Source: Drechslerella dactyloides
Lineage: Eukaryota; Ascomycota; Orbiliomycetes; Orbiliales; Orbiliaceae
Direction: 5' to 3'
DNA length: 64,000 bases
Assembly (NCBI GenBank): GCA_020064725.1
Contig: JAGTWJ010000003.1
Coordinates: 1-64,000, forward strand
Positions 1 to 9,700 of this stretch are shown in pieces. Each line of letters opens with the position of its first letter. The stretch's first letter is position 1. Position numbers and translations under genes: made by a program. The notes below the pieces were generated by a model that made no database searches, was not told the DNA's origin, and saw only the letters and a list, made by a program, of their open reading frames with translations.

Positions 1-44
1 CTAACCTAACTAACCTAACCCTAACCCTAACCCTAACCCTAACC
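1..44 (+). repeat. Telomere repeat tract (CCCTAA)n
   Basis: The first 44 bases are C-strand telomere repeats of the TTAGGG type used by most filamentous fungi. The inner units are perfect CCCTAA; the outermost ~20 bases are shortened (CTAAC, CTAACC), either terminal degeneration or sequencing error. The orientation means the chromosome end lies to the left. The tract stops abruptly against a transposon remnant with no intervening subtelomeric gene. Confidence 0.95.
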
Positions 45-150
45 TTTTATATTAAATATTCTTTAAGATATTAATAAAAAGGCTTTGGTGGGGTGTTGAG
101 CAGGGGGGTGTCTCAGTCGCTTATCTGTCTCGGTCGCTCATCGTTGACGT
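45..150. mobile_element. Truncated right end of a Fot1/pogo-type MITE, capped by telomere
   Basis: The last ~100 bases match the right-hand ends of the MITEs at 40593-41691 and 47445-48534: an AATAAAAAGG box, TTTGGTGGGGTGTTG, then two inverted GCGASYG boxes and the terminal ...GTTGACGT followed by TA (151-152). Read inward, both boxes carry the tag AGACA. The rest of the element is missing and telomere repeats begin at the break, so this is a chromosome end healed on or recombined into a transposon. Confidence 0.75.
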
Positions 151-393
151 TATATAAAATATAAAAAAAACCAAACTCTGGAATCATCGATAACTCTTTC
201 ACAAATAGCCCATGTAGTACTGTATTGTATTGTATGGTATGGTATGGTATGGTATGGTAACCTCAATAGAGTTGAAAGCTAATCGTTTGAATGACTCTGA
301 CAATCAACAAAACCTGTTCATAAGCACACTATACTCCAGTAATGACCCATTAATGGTCACTTCAGAGTTCCTTCTCATTAAACTTATTAATTA
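151..393. other. Short subtelomeric spacer with pentanucleotide microsatellite
   Basis: Non-coding spacer between the telomere-capped remnant and the first complete TIR element. It contains a TATTG/TATGG pentamer tract at about 221-259. No ORF or RNA gene is visible. TA at 392-393 is the left target duplication of the next element. Confidence 0.6.
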
Positions 394-2064
394 ACGTGGT
401 TCATAAGCGAGCGGTACACCCAAGCGAGCGGTACACCTCTCGACACCTACCCATCTATTCTTCTTCTATACTATATACCTCCACAACCACTGCAATGGCT
501 GCCTCTACAACTGAATCTAGAATTATTCTAGCTATTAAAGCTATGCAAAAGGACCCAGAATTAAGCATTCGTGCTGCTGCCAAATTTTACGAGGTCCCTC
601 ACACAACCTTAGCCTACCGCTATAAAGGCCGCTCTTCAAAACGCGATATTATACCCAAATCACGAAAACTTACAGAATTAGAAGAGGAGACTATTGTTCG
701 GTATATACTGTATATATTCGAGCTATGTACGCGATCTTTCCATCCCAGGTTAAGTGGTGTGGAAGATATGGCCAACCAGCTGCTATCGACGCGTACCGGC
801 GATGATACACGACGCGTCGGCAAAACTGGGCTTCTAACTTTGTAAAACGCCGCCCAGAACTCCAAACGCGTTTATCTAGGAAAATGAATGGGCAACAGTT
901 ATTCAAGGTATAAATGCAGCAGGTTGGGCAGTGCCGCCATTTATTGTCCTTACTGGCTAATACCATCTAGCTAGCTGGTATACAGAGACCAATCTACTAA
1001 AAGACTGGGTTATTATACTCTTTGATAATAGCTAGATAACAAATACAATATCTCTTACATAGATTAAATACTTTAACAAAATATCAGTACCATACTATAA
1101 AAGTGATTATTGATTATTAATTTTAGATAGATATAAAAGTTACTACTCAGCTACCTTTAAATTTTATTACTAAAAATATAAAATTGTTATGTTTTGTATA
1201 TTACCTTATTCATTACATCTTCTATAGCTACTAGATATTAGATATTTAAACTATAAAAATATATATACAAGTATTAAGTAGAAGACTTAATATATATAAA
1301 TATAACCCATATTAGTAAGCTGGAATTCTTCTCTAAATTCTATAAAGCATACACTACCCCTATAACCAACAAAAATATACACAGCAGCTTCACTAGGGCT
1401 GATATTATACCTTACAATCCAAAAAAGGTACTTTCAAAGCTAGATATACAGCTACCAACACCTACACCTACTAATTCCCACCCTAATACTACAACTACTT
1501 AAGCTACAAAAATACTTAAAAATCCTCTAGAAACTAGTTTATAATTAGAACTTATTAAAAATCAAATTATTCTACATCAGAACAGCTTTCCAACAGATAT
1601 ACTAACAGCTATTAACCAATTTACTAAAGAAACACAATCAATAATGCATAAAATAGCACTTTTGTGTATAGAGAACTCCCAACTTTACTCTACTAATGAA
1701 GCACTAAGTAAACGCTGGTGAGTAAAAAAAAATAATTACAGCATAGAGGACCACTTGTTGTACACTAGGCACAAGGGCTATTAGACCAAGAAGACATAGA
1801 TAGGCAGGTAGAGCAGGAAACCCGTAGAGATAATATTCAGCTGAAGGGGGGGGGGCGTGGGAGGGTATTATGCTGTAGCAAATGCGGTAAAACCGGGCAT
1901 AATAAACGAACATGTCAAGATGGGTTTTAAAGATGTGAATAAGTGATTTTCTGACCTCGGTCAGGAAATCATATGTCTGAGGTGGTGGAAATCAGCATTT
2001 TTGTTTGGGTTGGGTGGTGAGGGTGCCCGCTCGCTTGTCCTGCCCGCTCGCTTATCCACCACGT
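394..2064 (+). mobile_element. Fot1/pogo-like DNA transposon, decayed
   Basis: TIR element of 1671 bp. The left end starts ACGTGGTTCATAAGCGAGCG after TA; the right end read inward starts ACGTGGTGGATAAGCGAGCG. Each end has two copies of AAGCGAGCG, but the following tags differ: GTACACC on the left, GGCA on the right. Every other family here has matched tags, so this element may be chimeric or recombined. The right flank reads ACGT-ACC rather than ACGT-TA, so the right target duplication is missing or overlaps the last base. It is less RIP-eroded than its relatives further in and carries the transposase relic at 495-1930. Confidence 0.85.
495..1930 (+). pseudogene. Transposase relic: psq-type HTH, DD35D DDE domain, C-terminal zinc knuckle
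   Basis: A Fot1/pogo-superfamily transposase would bind the element's TIRs and move it by cut and paste into TA. The N-terminus from ATG 495 (MAASTTESRIILAIKAMQK) is an HTH of the psq/CENP-B type, open to about base 815, where one A appears lost from the codons for VGKNW and the frame shifts. Catalytic Asp codons remain at 1024-1026 (before the relic of NGWxTN), 1126-1128 (in ILDRYKSYYS) and 1234-1236 (in LLDIRYL). The last two are 36 codons apart, i.e. DD35D as in Fot1. A perfect CX2CX4HX4C zinc knuckle (CSKCGKTGHNKRTC) lies at 1874-1915, then a stop at 1928. Several stops and the frameshift make it inactive. An upstream-extended start at 396 lies within the TIR and is unlikely. Confidence 0.85.
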
Positions 2065-2286
2065 ACCTCCCATTCAAATAGAAATGGGGCCCTCCTCCAT
2101 ATCTTAACCTGTAATGACAGGTAACCCTTATATAGGGTCCGGAACCAGGAACCACGTAACGCAGAGGGGGGACCCCATGGGGGGTACCTTGCGACTCAAA
2201 GCGACAGGGGCCCCTTTGGGGGGGGACTTGTTGCTACAGATTAAGGTATGGAGGAGGGCCCCATTTCTATTTGAATGGGAGGTACC
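2063..2286. repeat. Hairpin-forming inverted repeat (51-bp arms)
   Basis: Arms at 2063-2113 and 2236-2286 are inverted copies with only two mismatches, both transitions, around a 122-bp GC-rich loop. The loop contains purine- and G-rich runs (AGGGGGGACCCC, CATGGGGGG). The outer end is palindromic GTACC and coincides with the right end of the Fot1-like element. It could be a small foldback element of its own or the remains of one that the neighbour inserted beside. No coding function is evident. Confidence 0.75.
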
Positions 2287-3516
2287 TTTTTGGAGATACT
2301 TCTCATGGCACCGTGTTGGACATGTACATGTCTTCCTCTTGGGAGGATACGGTACTCGTTTAGTACGGCGGTGCTTTAGTATTGTGGAACCAGTATTAAT
2401 TCTGGAACCATTCAACACATTTCTTATGCGGGTCTTGCTTGGCATGTATCTTTGGCCCCGTGTCGGTGAGGGGTACTTCCCGAGTTTAGGCGTTGCAGGG
2501 CAACAGGGCAACATGTCAAGATTGGCGCACCAAACATCGAAAGGAGAGGAGATCCAGAAGAAAAGCTGCCGCCTAGTCCAAGGAAATCACAAAGCCACGC
2601 TTGCAAAAGCGCGCACCTGGGGAGGTAAAATATGACAGCTGCTAACTAAATATTATTACTACCATTATTGTTATAGGTTGCGTCGTTTCATTTCCTATTA
2701 ATTAACAGAACCTTTAGCCACAAAACTATGTGATCCACCGGATATACCGATGTTCTGGTATCCGCAACGTCACAGCGGATCGCTCCAATAATTGCTGGTC
2801 GCGCACTGATACCGTCCGTTGAATCCGCATGCAATACCCTCAAACTGACTTTCCAAAGTTCGGAAAGGATTCCATTACTATTGTTTGTCTCCAAATTAGG
2901 CTAACCCCGCTGCACAGATTATGAGACTGCAAACCTGATTTGACGAATATCTTGGGCACCAAACAAGTATGCCGTCTGTCCCTGATTATCCTCTAGTCTA
3001 GAACCGGCCCCAGCAACATCCTTTCCGCCTCTAGGTGCATGAGGCGCTTTAGTTACGTAACGAGTTCATGGTTTGACAAATTATCACAGAGTTAAACGTC
3101 CATACATTAGTGAAAGCACTTGGAGCTTCAAAGACGATTGTAAATGTTTTGTGATTCTAATATATCCCATATATAGTCGTCTGAAAATTAAAAGGACTAA
3201 ATCATATAAAAAGGGGATTTCGGGCGCAGACGTAGAAGCAAAGAGGTTGGAACAATAAGAGGCCTAACGGGAGAGCTTCTTCATCTTTTCGACTTATGTC
3301 GGCAAAGCTTGGGTGCACGAAGCGGGTCATTTTTCCGTTTTAAGACAAACCTGCATTTTTTTAGATATTCACGCGAAGGTGCATGCACACCAGATGCAGG
3401 GCTTGATCACGAGAATTCTTTTCATGCCGTCTTCCTAATGAAGGATAGTCCCTGCGGAGATTGAATCCAATCTAAATACATTTAGACGAGCTCCTTGTAA
3501 AACAATCTTACCCATC
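2287..3516. other. GC-balanced intergenic DNA upstream of the protease gene
   Basis: About 1.2 kb without stop-dense RIP decay. Short overlapping ORFs on both strands (for example 2114-2635 +, 2688-2894 -, 3073-3258 +) show no domain, start context or signal peptide that I recognise. The proximal part presumably holds upstream control sequences of the protease gene, but I cannot identify a specific factor site. Confidence 0.5.
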
Positions 3517-3612
3517 TATAAATAAAGCTCAAATTCTCATTAAAACTGCGAAATTATAGTCTCATCAAAGTCTAACAACCAGCAACAGCAATCTCAAGAG
3601 AAACCATCTAAA
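3517..3612 (+). promoter_or_regulatory. Core promoter and 5' leader of the protease gene
   Basis: TATAAATA at 3517-3524 lies 96 bases before the ATG. The leader between them is A/C-rich and lacks ATG (ending ACCATCTAAA-ATG), as is usual for strongly expressed fungal genes. The transcription start is probably about 30 bases after the TATA box; that is inference. Confidence 0.65.
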
Positions 3613-4935
3613 ATGCTTCATGTATTTAAGAATTTTATTTTCCTTTTGGCCATTGCTGATTTTGTTACTATCACTTTAACGGCTCCTGCCACCACTGCCA
3701 AGGTTATCAATGCCGGCCAGGAATCGACTATTGATGGCGAGTATATCGTCGTCTATAAGTCCGGCGTCTCCGATGCTGCCGTGGAGGCTCATACTAATTA
3801 CATTACCTCCTTCCACGATAAGGTCGCCACGGAACCCACGAAGGACGGGGAAGACAGAAAGGTTGGCTTTGGCAACAGGAGGTTCAAGTCCCTGAAAAAC
3901 TTTAACGCCGCCACGTTCAAATTGAACAAAGATTCCCTCGCCGAGGTTCTTAAATCTTCAGATGTCGCCTACGTTGAGCAAAATGCGAGAGTCACAATCA
4001 GCATTGACGCAAAACTCAACAAGCGCGCTTACCGTGCGGATTCTACCTGGGGTCTCGACCGCATCTCCCATACCACATCAACGGAGCCATGGTCATACTA
4101 TTACGATAGCGCGTTCGAACTTACCCCGGGTATTTCCGTTTACGTCCTCGATTGTGGTATCCACACCACTCACGAGCAATTCATGGACTCTACTGGAGCT
4201 ACCAGAGCGTTTTGGGGAATCAACACTATTGATGGTGACAACTTTGACGGCAGCGGACATGGAACCCACTGTGCGGGTACGATCGGCGCTAAAACCTATG
4301 GTGTCAATAGGAAAGTCAAGCTTTGGGCAGTTAAGGTTCTCGCTGCTGATGGCGAAGGCACCACCGCCAGCGTTCTCGGGGGTATGGATTGGGTTGCCGC
4401 CAATGCCACTGCTAATTTGTCGGTTGTCAACATGTCCCTCGGTTGTGAAAAATCCGCCGTTCTAAACAGCGCTGTTGATGCTCTATACAGTAGTGGCATT
4501 ACTGTTGTTGTTGCCGCTGGTAACGAAGGCAGCAATGCAAAAGACTTCTCTCCCGCTTCTGCTGCAAATGCCATCACTGTTGGTGCCCTCGAAGCATATT
4601 ACAACAACCAGTGGAACTTCAAAATGGCCTCCTTCTCGAACTACGGAACATTTGTCGATGTCTTTGCTCCTGGTGTCAATGTCAACAGCACATGGATTGG
4701 ATCCGATACTGCCACCGAAGTACTCTCTGGCACTTCAATGGCTGCTCCACACGTTGCCGGCCTTGCTACTTACTTCATGGGAATGGCTGGTCCGAGCGGT
4801 CTTTCACCGGCCGCTGTCGCAGCGAATATCATTGGCTTCGCCGTTACCGGCCAGATCACTGGGAATCTTAAGAACTCCCCCAACAGAATCGCTTTCAACG
4901 GCTACTGCACCCCCACGCAGGGTTGCTCTACCTAA
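3613..4935 (+). CDS. Secreted subtilisin-like serine protease (S8, proteinase K type) preproprotein
   Basis: Single-exon gene for 440 aa. Residues 1-~23 are a hydrophobic signal peptide ending LTAP. About 43-128 form an inhibitor-I9 propeptide (EYIVVYKSG ... YVEQNARVTI). KR at 137-138 is a likely Kex2-type cleavage site, giving a ~302-aa mature enzyme, the usual size for this family. The triad is Asp180 (VYVLDCGI), His216 (GSGHGTHCAG) and Ser375 (SGTSMAAPHVAG); the oxyanion Asn is 304 (AAGNEG). Sequons lie at N264, N268, N273 and N358. Residue 181 after the catalytic Asp is Cys rather than the common Thr/Ser, which is unusual. The product should be an extracellular endopeptidase for nutrition or host-protein degradation. 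The first ATG follows a clean leader and TATA box. The gene is free of RIP damage although repeats flank it on both sides. Confidence 0.95.
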   Translation: MLHVFKNFIFLLAIADFVTITLTAPATTAKVINAGQESTIDGEYIVVYKSGVSDAAVEAHTNYITSFHDKVATEPTKDGEDRKVGFGNRRFKSLKNFNAATFKLNKDSLAEVLKSSDVAYVEQNARVTISIDAKLNKRAYRADSTWGLDRISHTTSTEPWSYYYDSAFELTPGISVYVLDCGIHTTHEQFMDSTGATRAFWGINTIDGDNFDGSGHGTHCAGTIGAKTYGVNRKVKLWAVKVLAADGEGTTASVLGGMDWVAANATANLSVVNMSLGCEKSAVLNSAVDALYSSGITVVVAAGNEGSNAKDFSPASAANAITVGALEAYYNNQWNFKMASFSNYGTFVDVFAPGVNVNSTWIGSDTATEVLSGTSMAAPHVAGLATYFMGMAGPSGLSPAAVAANIIGFAVTGQITGNLKNSPNRIAFNGYCTPTQGCST

Positions 4936-5156
4936 GGATTTATTATCTTGGATGGTAAGATTAGCTAAGGATATTAAAAGCAGCTTATTTTTTCTTTTGT
5001 CTTTATTCATACTAATGCCCCTATTTTTTCTTTGTGTATTTTTTATTATATACTCTAACCATTAGAACATTCGGAATGGCAGCCGTTCTGAATAGCTCTG
5101 GTTGGCTGTAATCGGTGTTGCAGGGTTTTTTGCAAAAATTCTTATTAAATAAGAAT
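4936..5156. other. 3' flank of the protease gene
   Basis: T-rich sequence after the stop at 4935 is the likely 3' UTR and poly(A) region; I see no clear AATAAA signal. A normal-composition stretch then leads to the LTR at 5157. Confidence 0.5.
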
Positions 5157-5696
5157 TGTTATGGGATAACAGCGCAGCACCCGAACATCCTGTATATACT
5201 GGATTCCCATACCGACACCCGGTCCACCCAGGACGCGAAATAATGGCGTACTTGTTTACCATGCGGAACAGACGCCTATATGGGATGCACGACTCCTGAT
5301 CACGTGGAATGCTCATTGCCCAGCGCTCGGCATATGCATGAACTGCAGATGCTCATGCTCAGTGCTCATGCTTGGTATGAGCATGAGCAATGAGCACTTT
5401 GATACAATATATCAATATATCTTTAATATTCTATGTATTAGGTATTATGTATTTAACTAGTTTGCTTCACTTTTGATTGATGGTTTCTCTCTTGAGAACT
5501 ATTGGTTAACTTAAAGATTATAGTATCTTAATAGCTAGTTTATTTACTATTGTTGTTATATATTTTATTTTAACAGTTACTATTGTACTTATTATATATC
5601 TATCTTCCTTTATTAAGAATCTGTACAGTAGTGACTGAGAGTCAGGGACTTCAGAGTGAAGTGCGTTCAGCCCGGGAACTGGGTTGAAGTGTAACA
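5157..5696 (+). repeat. Isolated LTR, GC-rich variant of the gypsy LTR family
   Basis: Starts TGTTATGGGATAACAGCGCA and ends TTGAAGTGTAACA, the same termini as the LTRs further right, but only 540 bp and far less mutated. A unique middle part includes a strong palindrome at about 5349-5398 (repeats of GCTCATG and CATGAGC). No internal retroelement sequence adjoins it. The flanking five bases (AGAAT and CCAAC) do not match, so it is not a simple solo LTR; one flank was probably rearranged. Confidence 0.8.
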
Positions 5697-5995
5697 CCAA
5701 CTATCCGCCAATTCCTGCAGGCGCTTCGGGCAAATTCGAGGGCCGTAAGGGATCCCAGAGAATCCATACTTCCCATACACATTGTCAAAATGGCCTTGAA
5801 TACCCCTGACTCCTCAAAGCATAGCTTCCTACACAAAGCGGCCCTATGGATACCACATCTAGCGTACTTATCGATGTGCCTCGCCACTCGAATGGAAGAT
5901 TCATGGACTTTTGCCGTTGGACCTCGGTCGAGCAGGAGAACGCTGTTATATGAGTCGATGTGAGGGAACCCACATGTGATCATTATCACAACCAA
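5697..5995 (-). pseudogene. Possible truncated coding remnant next to the LTR
   Basis: An open minus-strand frame starts at an ATG near 5995 and runs about 100 codons to the LTR boundary at 5696, after which its last residues are LTR sequence. Composition is normal and without RIP stops. It contains stretches such as HIDSYNSVLLLDRGPTAKV, but I recognise no family. It may be the 5' part of a gene cut by the LTR, or chance. Confidence 0.25.
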
Positions 5996-6239
5996 GAATT
6001 ACTCTGACAGTAGTCTTAGAGGGTGGGAGATTGTGGCCCAGTATAACACCAACTTGTCTACTAATTATACATTTCTCATTATCTGATGCTGGCAGGTTGC
6101 TAACCCATTCATCCTAATTTGGGTTGTCTGGTGGCTTCGAATAGTGTCACTGGGACATGGTTGGTTAACGCAATGAATAAGCGGATTGGTGGTTAAGCGC
6201 TTTATATTTTATCTCGGTGAGGCTTAACGTCATATTCGA

Positions 6240-6674
6240 TCACTTGGAGGTTCTTATTACGGTTGATGGCCATTCAGATACGCCAAGATCCAGCATATGG
6301 GATGTTTTAAACCACAAAAAGCAACACAATTCCGCCAGCCGGTGACAAACAAATCTATTGGCATTGATATTGCGCGGAATCTCACGGAGAAGTTGGTATG
6401 AGGTCGCTTCCCAGTTCACACAATCAAGTGATAGATCATAGTCGTTGCTATCGTCTATCAATCGAGTGATAGTTGATAATGACTGCTCTCTGCTGTCAGT
6501 CACGTGATACGTTCTATGTCGCAATACAGGTTTATTAGACAACTCGCAAACAAAGATACTATAAAAAGTGCGGCAACGTGGAAGTGAGAACGATGCAGCG
6601 CAAAACAAGGTACAGGTAATTGTGCTGTCAAGACCATAGGTCTGTGACAGAACCATTTTCAATCTCTTAACCAA
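6240..6674 (-). CDS. Unrecognised 144-codon ORF (doubtful)
   Basis: Open minus-strand frame in GC-balanced DNA. No signal peptide, membrane helix or motif stands out. Its start overlaps a plus-strand leader-like sequence (TATA at 6560, ATG at 6681), so at most one of the two readings is likely to be used. Conservation in relatives would be needed to accept it as a gene. Confidence 0.2.
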   Translation of the reverse strand: MVKRLKMVLSQTYGLDSTITCTLFCAASFSLPRCRTFYSIFVCELSNKPVLRHRTYHVTDSREQSLSTITRLIDDSNDYDLSLDCVNWEATSYQLLREIPRNINANRFVCHRLAELCCFLWFKTSHMLDLGVSEWPSTVIRTSK

Positions 6675-6737
6675 ACCAAAATGGCAAGAATCTTCAATTT
6701 TTTTCCCTTTTGTCCTTTCCTCTGCTTCGTTGACTAG
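6560..6737 (+). pseudogene. Promoter and start of a truncated gene (tentative)
   Basis: TATAAAAA at 6560-6567 is followed 121 bases later by a good fungal start context (CCAAACCAAAATGG, ATG at 6681). It encodes 18 residues rich in Phe, Cys and Pro (MARIFNFFPFCPFLCFVD), then TAG at 6735. The layout resembles the protease gene's promoter, and the residues resemble the beginning of a signal peptide. The normal-composition block ends within ~100 bases, so this may be the 5' end of a secreted-protein gene lost to repeat insertion. Confidence 0.25.
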
Positions 6738-9700
6738 GCCATTCGGGATCCTCCCTGGCAGCTGGGCGCTTGCCTAGCCTCGGAGTGCCTATAAATTTGT
6801 TATTACTCACGAAACACGCCAGCAGGGGAAGATAAATTTCAAATGGTTAGGGATTTTGAAAAATTAATATTTTGAAAATAGTGCCTATTTAGGCAACACT
6901 TTAACCTTTTTAGGAAGTCCTGGTAACTAAATGGTTTAGGTGTTACATTATTATGAAATATCTTGTGAGACCAAATAACTCTAGAGCCCTAATAACTTAA
7001 TAGTCTGTATGGTAATTATATTTATTTGCTAGTTGTCTTGTAGTTATATTTATAAAAGAAAACTCAGTATTTATTTATGGGTGTGTTTTTTAATTTTGAT
7101 TGGAGGAGGTGGTAGTGGGTTTGCTGTGATAATTGATATTATAAATATGAGGGACTTGAAGATAATTGATGTTTGTATTTTTAATAATTGATATATATAA
7201 AGATTGTGAATTTGGTTTTCTTTTGACTGATCAGGAGGTTGTTGGTAAATAAAGAAAGATGAGGAGTAAGGTGGGTAAAAACTTCTATATTTATAGTAGT
7301 TTTAAGGATAGTGAGTGCTAATTTTGTTGGTGTAGAGGAGTATTTTGTAGGGGGCTATATTTGATTATGGTGAGTTTTATAGTATGTTTAGGAAGTATTA
7401 GAATGATTTATTGGGTTTATGTTACTTGATTTGTGAATCACTCTTATGTTTGAAATAATAGTGAAATGAGGTTATAAGACTAGTTTATATAAGAGTTGTT
7501 GTATGTAGTTTTAATAAATATATTGTGTTTTGTTTTTGTTGATGGTGTTGGAATTTAGAGTGGTGTCTTTTTATGTGGATTGAGTTAATTGGTTGAAGGT
7601 TAAGTAATATGGATGTTTGGAAAGTTTTGTGTTTGAAATGGGTTATGAGACCAGCTTTAGTGCCAAATTATAAATCAGCTCAGCAAAGTTTCTTAAGTTT
7701 GAGTTTTTATAAAAAATTTTTTGTTTTTTAGACTAATTATTGTTTTCTATTAAAAGGGTGTTCCACAGTCAAGTTTTTGTCAAGACTTTGTTAAGATGCC
7801 CTAAGGTTTTGTTAAGATTTTTGGTTGTATAATAGTTTTTTTTAGTAAATGCTATTTCTAATAAGTTAATTTATGTTGTTTAGATTTCCAGCCTTCTCGA
7901 CTAGCCACATTACACTATCCTTATACTTACCCAGCACAATCTATTTGAGTTTTTGCTTTTTAAAAGACAAAATGGTTGATCTTTTTTTTTGAGGTTTACT
8001 GACTAAACTACAATAATCTTCTCCAGCATCATTACAGCAACATTCTCCTCTTTTTTCCTACTTCAATAACAACTAATTTTTAAAACCACCAAGTTACCTA
8101 TAACTTAAAAATCACACCGACCATACAAAAGCCAAGTCCTTTAGAAATTAAAACTTCAAAACTTTATTTATCTAAGAGGAGAATGCTACTTAAATCAGAC
8201 ACCAGTCAGCAGAAATTATAAGATGTTAACACTTATAATTTTGGAGTTTAATATTGTTTGTATAATTTTTGGCAACTTCGTACTTTCATTCAAGCTAATA
8301 TCATTCTTCATCAAAAAACAACTATATTTATCAAAAACACATACATCTTATTAATAAAAAATATCCCAAATAATATTAGTACCTTTTCCAATATTATCAT
8401 AGTATTTTATATAGCTAGACTAATTCCACATATAATCTCAAGATTCCATATACTAGCATTTTATTTTACATCATTTACCTAGCTTACAAAAAGATCACAA
8501 ACTTCTATAATACTTTAATAATTACCATACTAGTAAACATCACCCTTAACCCACAAGATACAAATCTTATATAGCTACTATCTTATACAAAAAATAATTC
8601 TAAAGAGAGTTTTAATATAATCAACTTTGTATTTTTATAACTAATTCTTGGGGTTTAGTTTATTCTAACTAAAGTCCAACTACCTAAAAAATATCTCATC
8701 TATAAATAAAAATTTCTTAGTATATTACTAAATTTTACCATAACAATTATATAGCTAGTTAGTAAAATTATTATCTATAATATTATTTTAAGATTAACAT
8801 ATATACATTCAAGGTAAATTAATTTTCCACCTATCCCAAGTCTCAAAGCAAGTCTAACCTATAATATAAATAGGGATTAGTATAAGTATATATAACCAAA
8901 TAACTATATTTATTAACCCAGTATTATTATTATAATAGGTATAAGTTTTTACTATAAACACCTATATTACCCCTACAAACCCTATTTTTTTAAATACAAT
9001 TATTAAAAACAAATTTATAGATAAATATATTTTTATCCCCCTTTAACATATTATAATCACCAAGTTAGACATAAATAATAAACTAAAATATTTATTCCTA
9101 TTTTTTATACTATATATATATAGATATATTATCTTTAACAACTAAATTAATCATAGTATATTACTCTTTTTTATAAAAACAATACTATATATTATCTTAT
9201 TTTTAATAATATACAATACTATTATTAGATAAATAGCTAAAAAGCTATTATACTAGACAAATAAAAAAAAATTAATAAATTATAAATCTTTTTTAATATT
9301 TATAATTATACTAGTACTATTTATTATTAGATTATACAAAATATTTGATATAAATAATATTTTAGCCTATTTTATAACTAAAAATATATTTATATTAGAT
9401 AATTAATTCCAATTCAAGATGCTAGATAACAATCTTTAGCTAATAATTAATATACTACTTAATATTATAATATTTTTATAATTTAGTATTATAATATTCT
9501 GGGATGAGTTTGAGAATATCTTCTTAATACTGGTTAGGAGACTTATAAATATGGTATTACTAGTGTTTGTGCTATAGTGTCTACTGGTTATTTTGCTATT
9601 ATATAAGTATATTTTGTGGATTGAGAATTTGAAAAAAACTACCTTCACAAGCTATGATGGTATTAATTATATAATATAAAAAAGTTATATATTGGTTTAT

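Noticed and set aside
2147..2165. GAACCACGTAA as a possible stray TIR end
   Set aside because: Only nine bases match the left TIR of the 394-2064 element and no AAGCGAGCG box follows.
2114..2635. 173-codon plus-strand ORF and overlapping minus-strand ORFs (2128-2514, 2424-2606)
   Set aside because: They cross the inverted repeat and its loop, show no domain or start context, and oppose each other on both strands; open frames here follow from GC content.
3710..5065. ORFs in other frames across the protease gene (3710-3895, 3962-4465, 4475-5065, 4296-4577 minus, etc.)
   Set aside because: They are out-of-frame readings of a clear subtilisin coding sequence.
5062..5316. 84-codon minus-strand ORF
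   Set aside because: It spans the left border of the LTR at 5157, so it cannot be a real gene product.
5690..6060. Similar phrases TGTAACACCAACTATC (5690) and TATAACACCAACTTGT (6043) as a possible duplicated primer-binding site or LTR edge
   Set aside because: Similarity is about a dozen bases with no extended match on either side; probably chance.
8258..9648. ORFs 8258-8482 (+) and 9436-9648 (-)
   Set aside because: Short frames in RIP-eroded repeat DNA with no recognisable family; kept only as part of the unclassified repeat.
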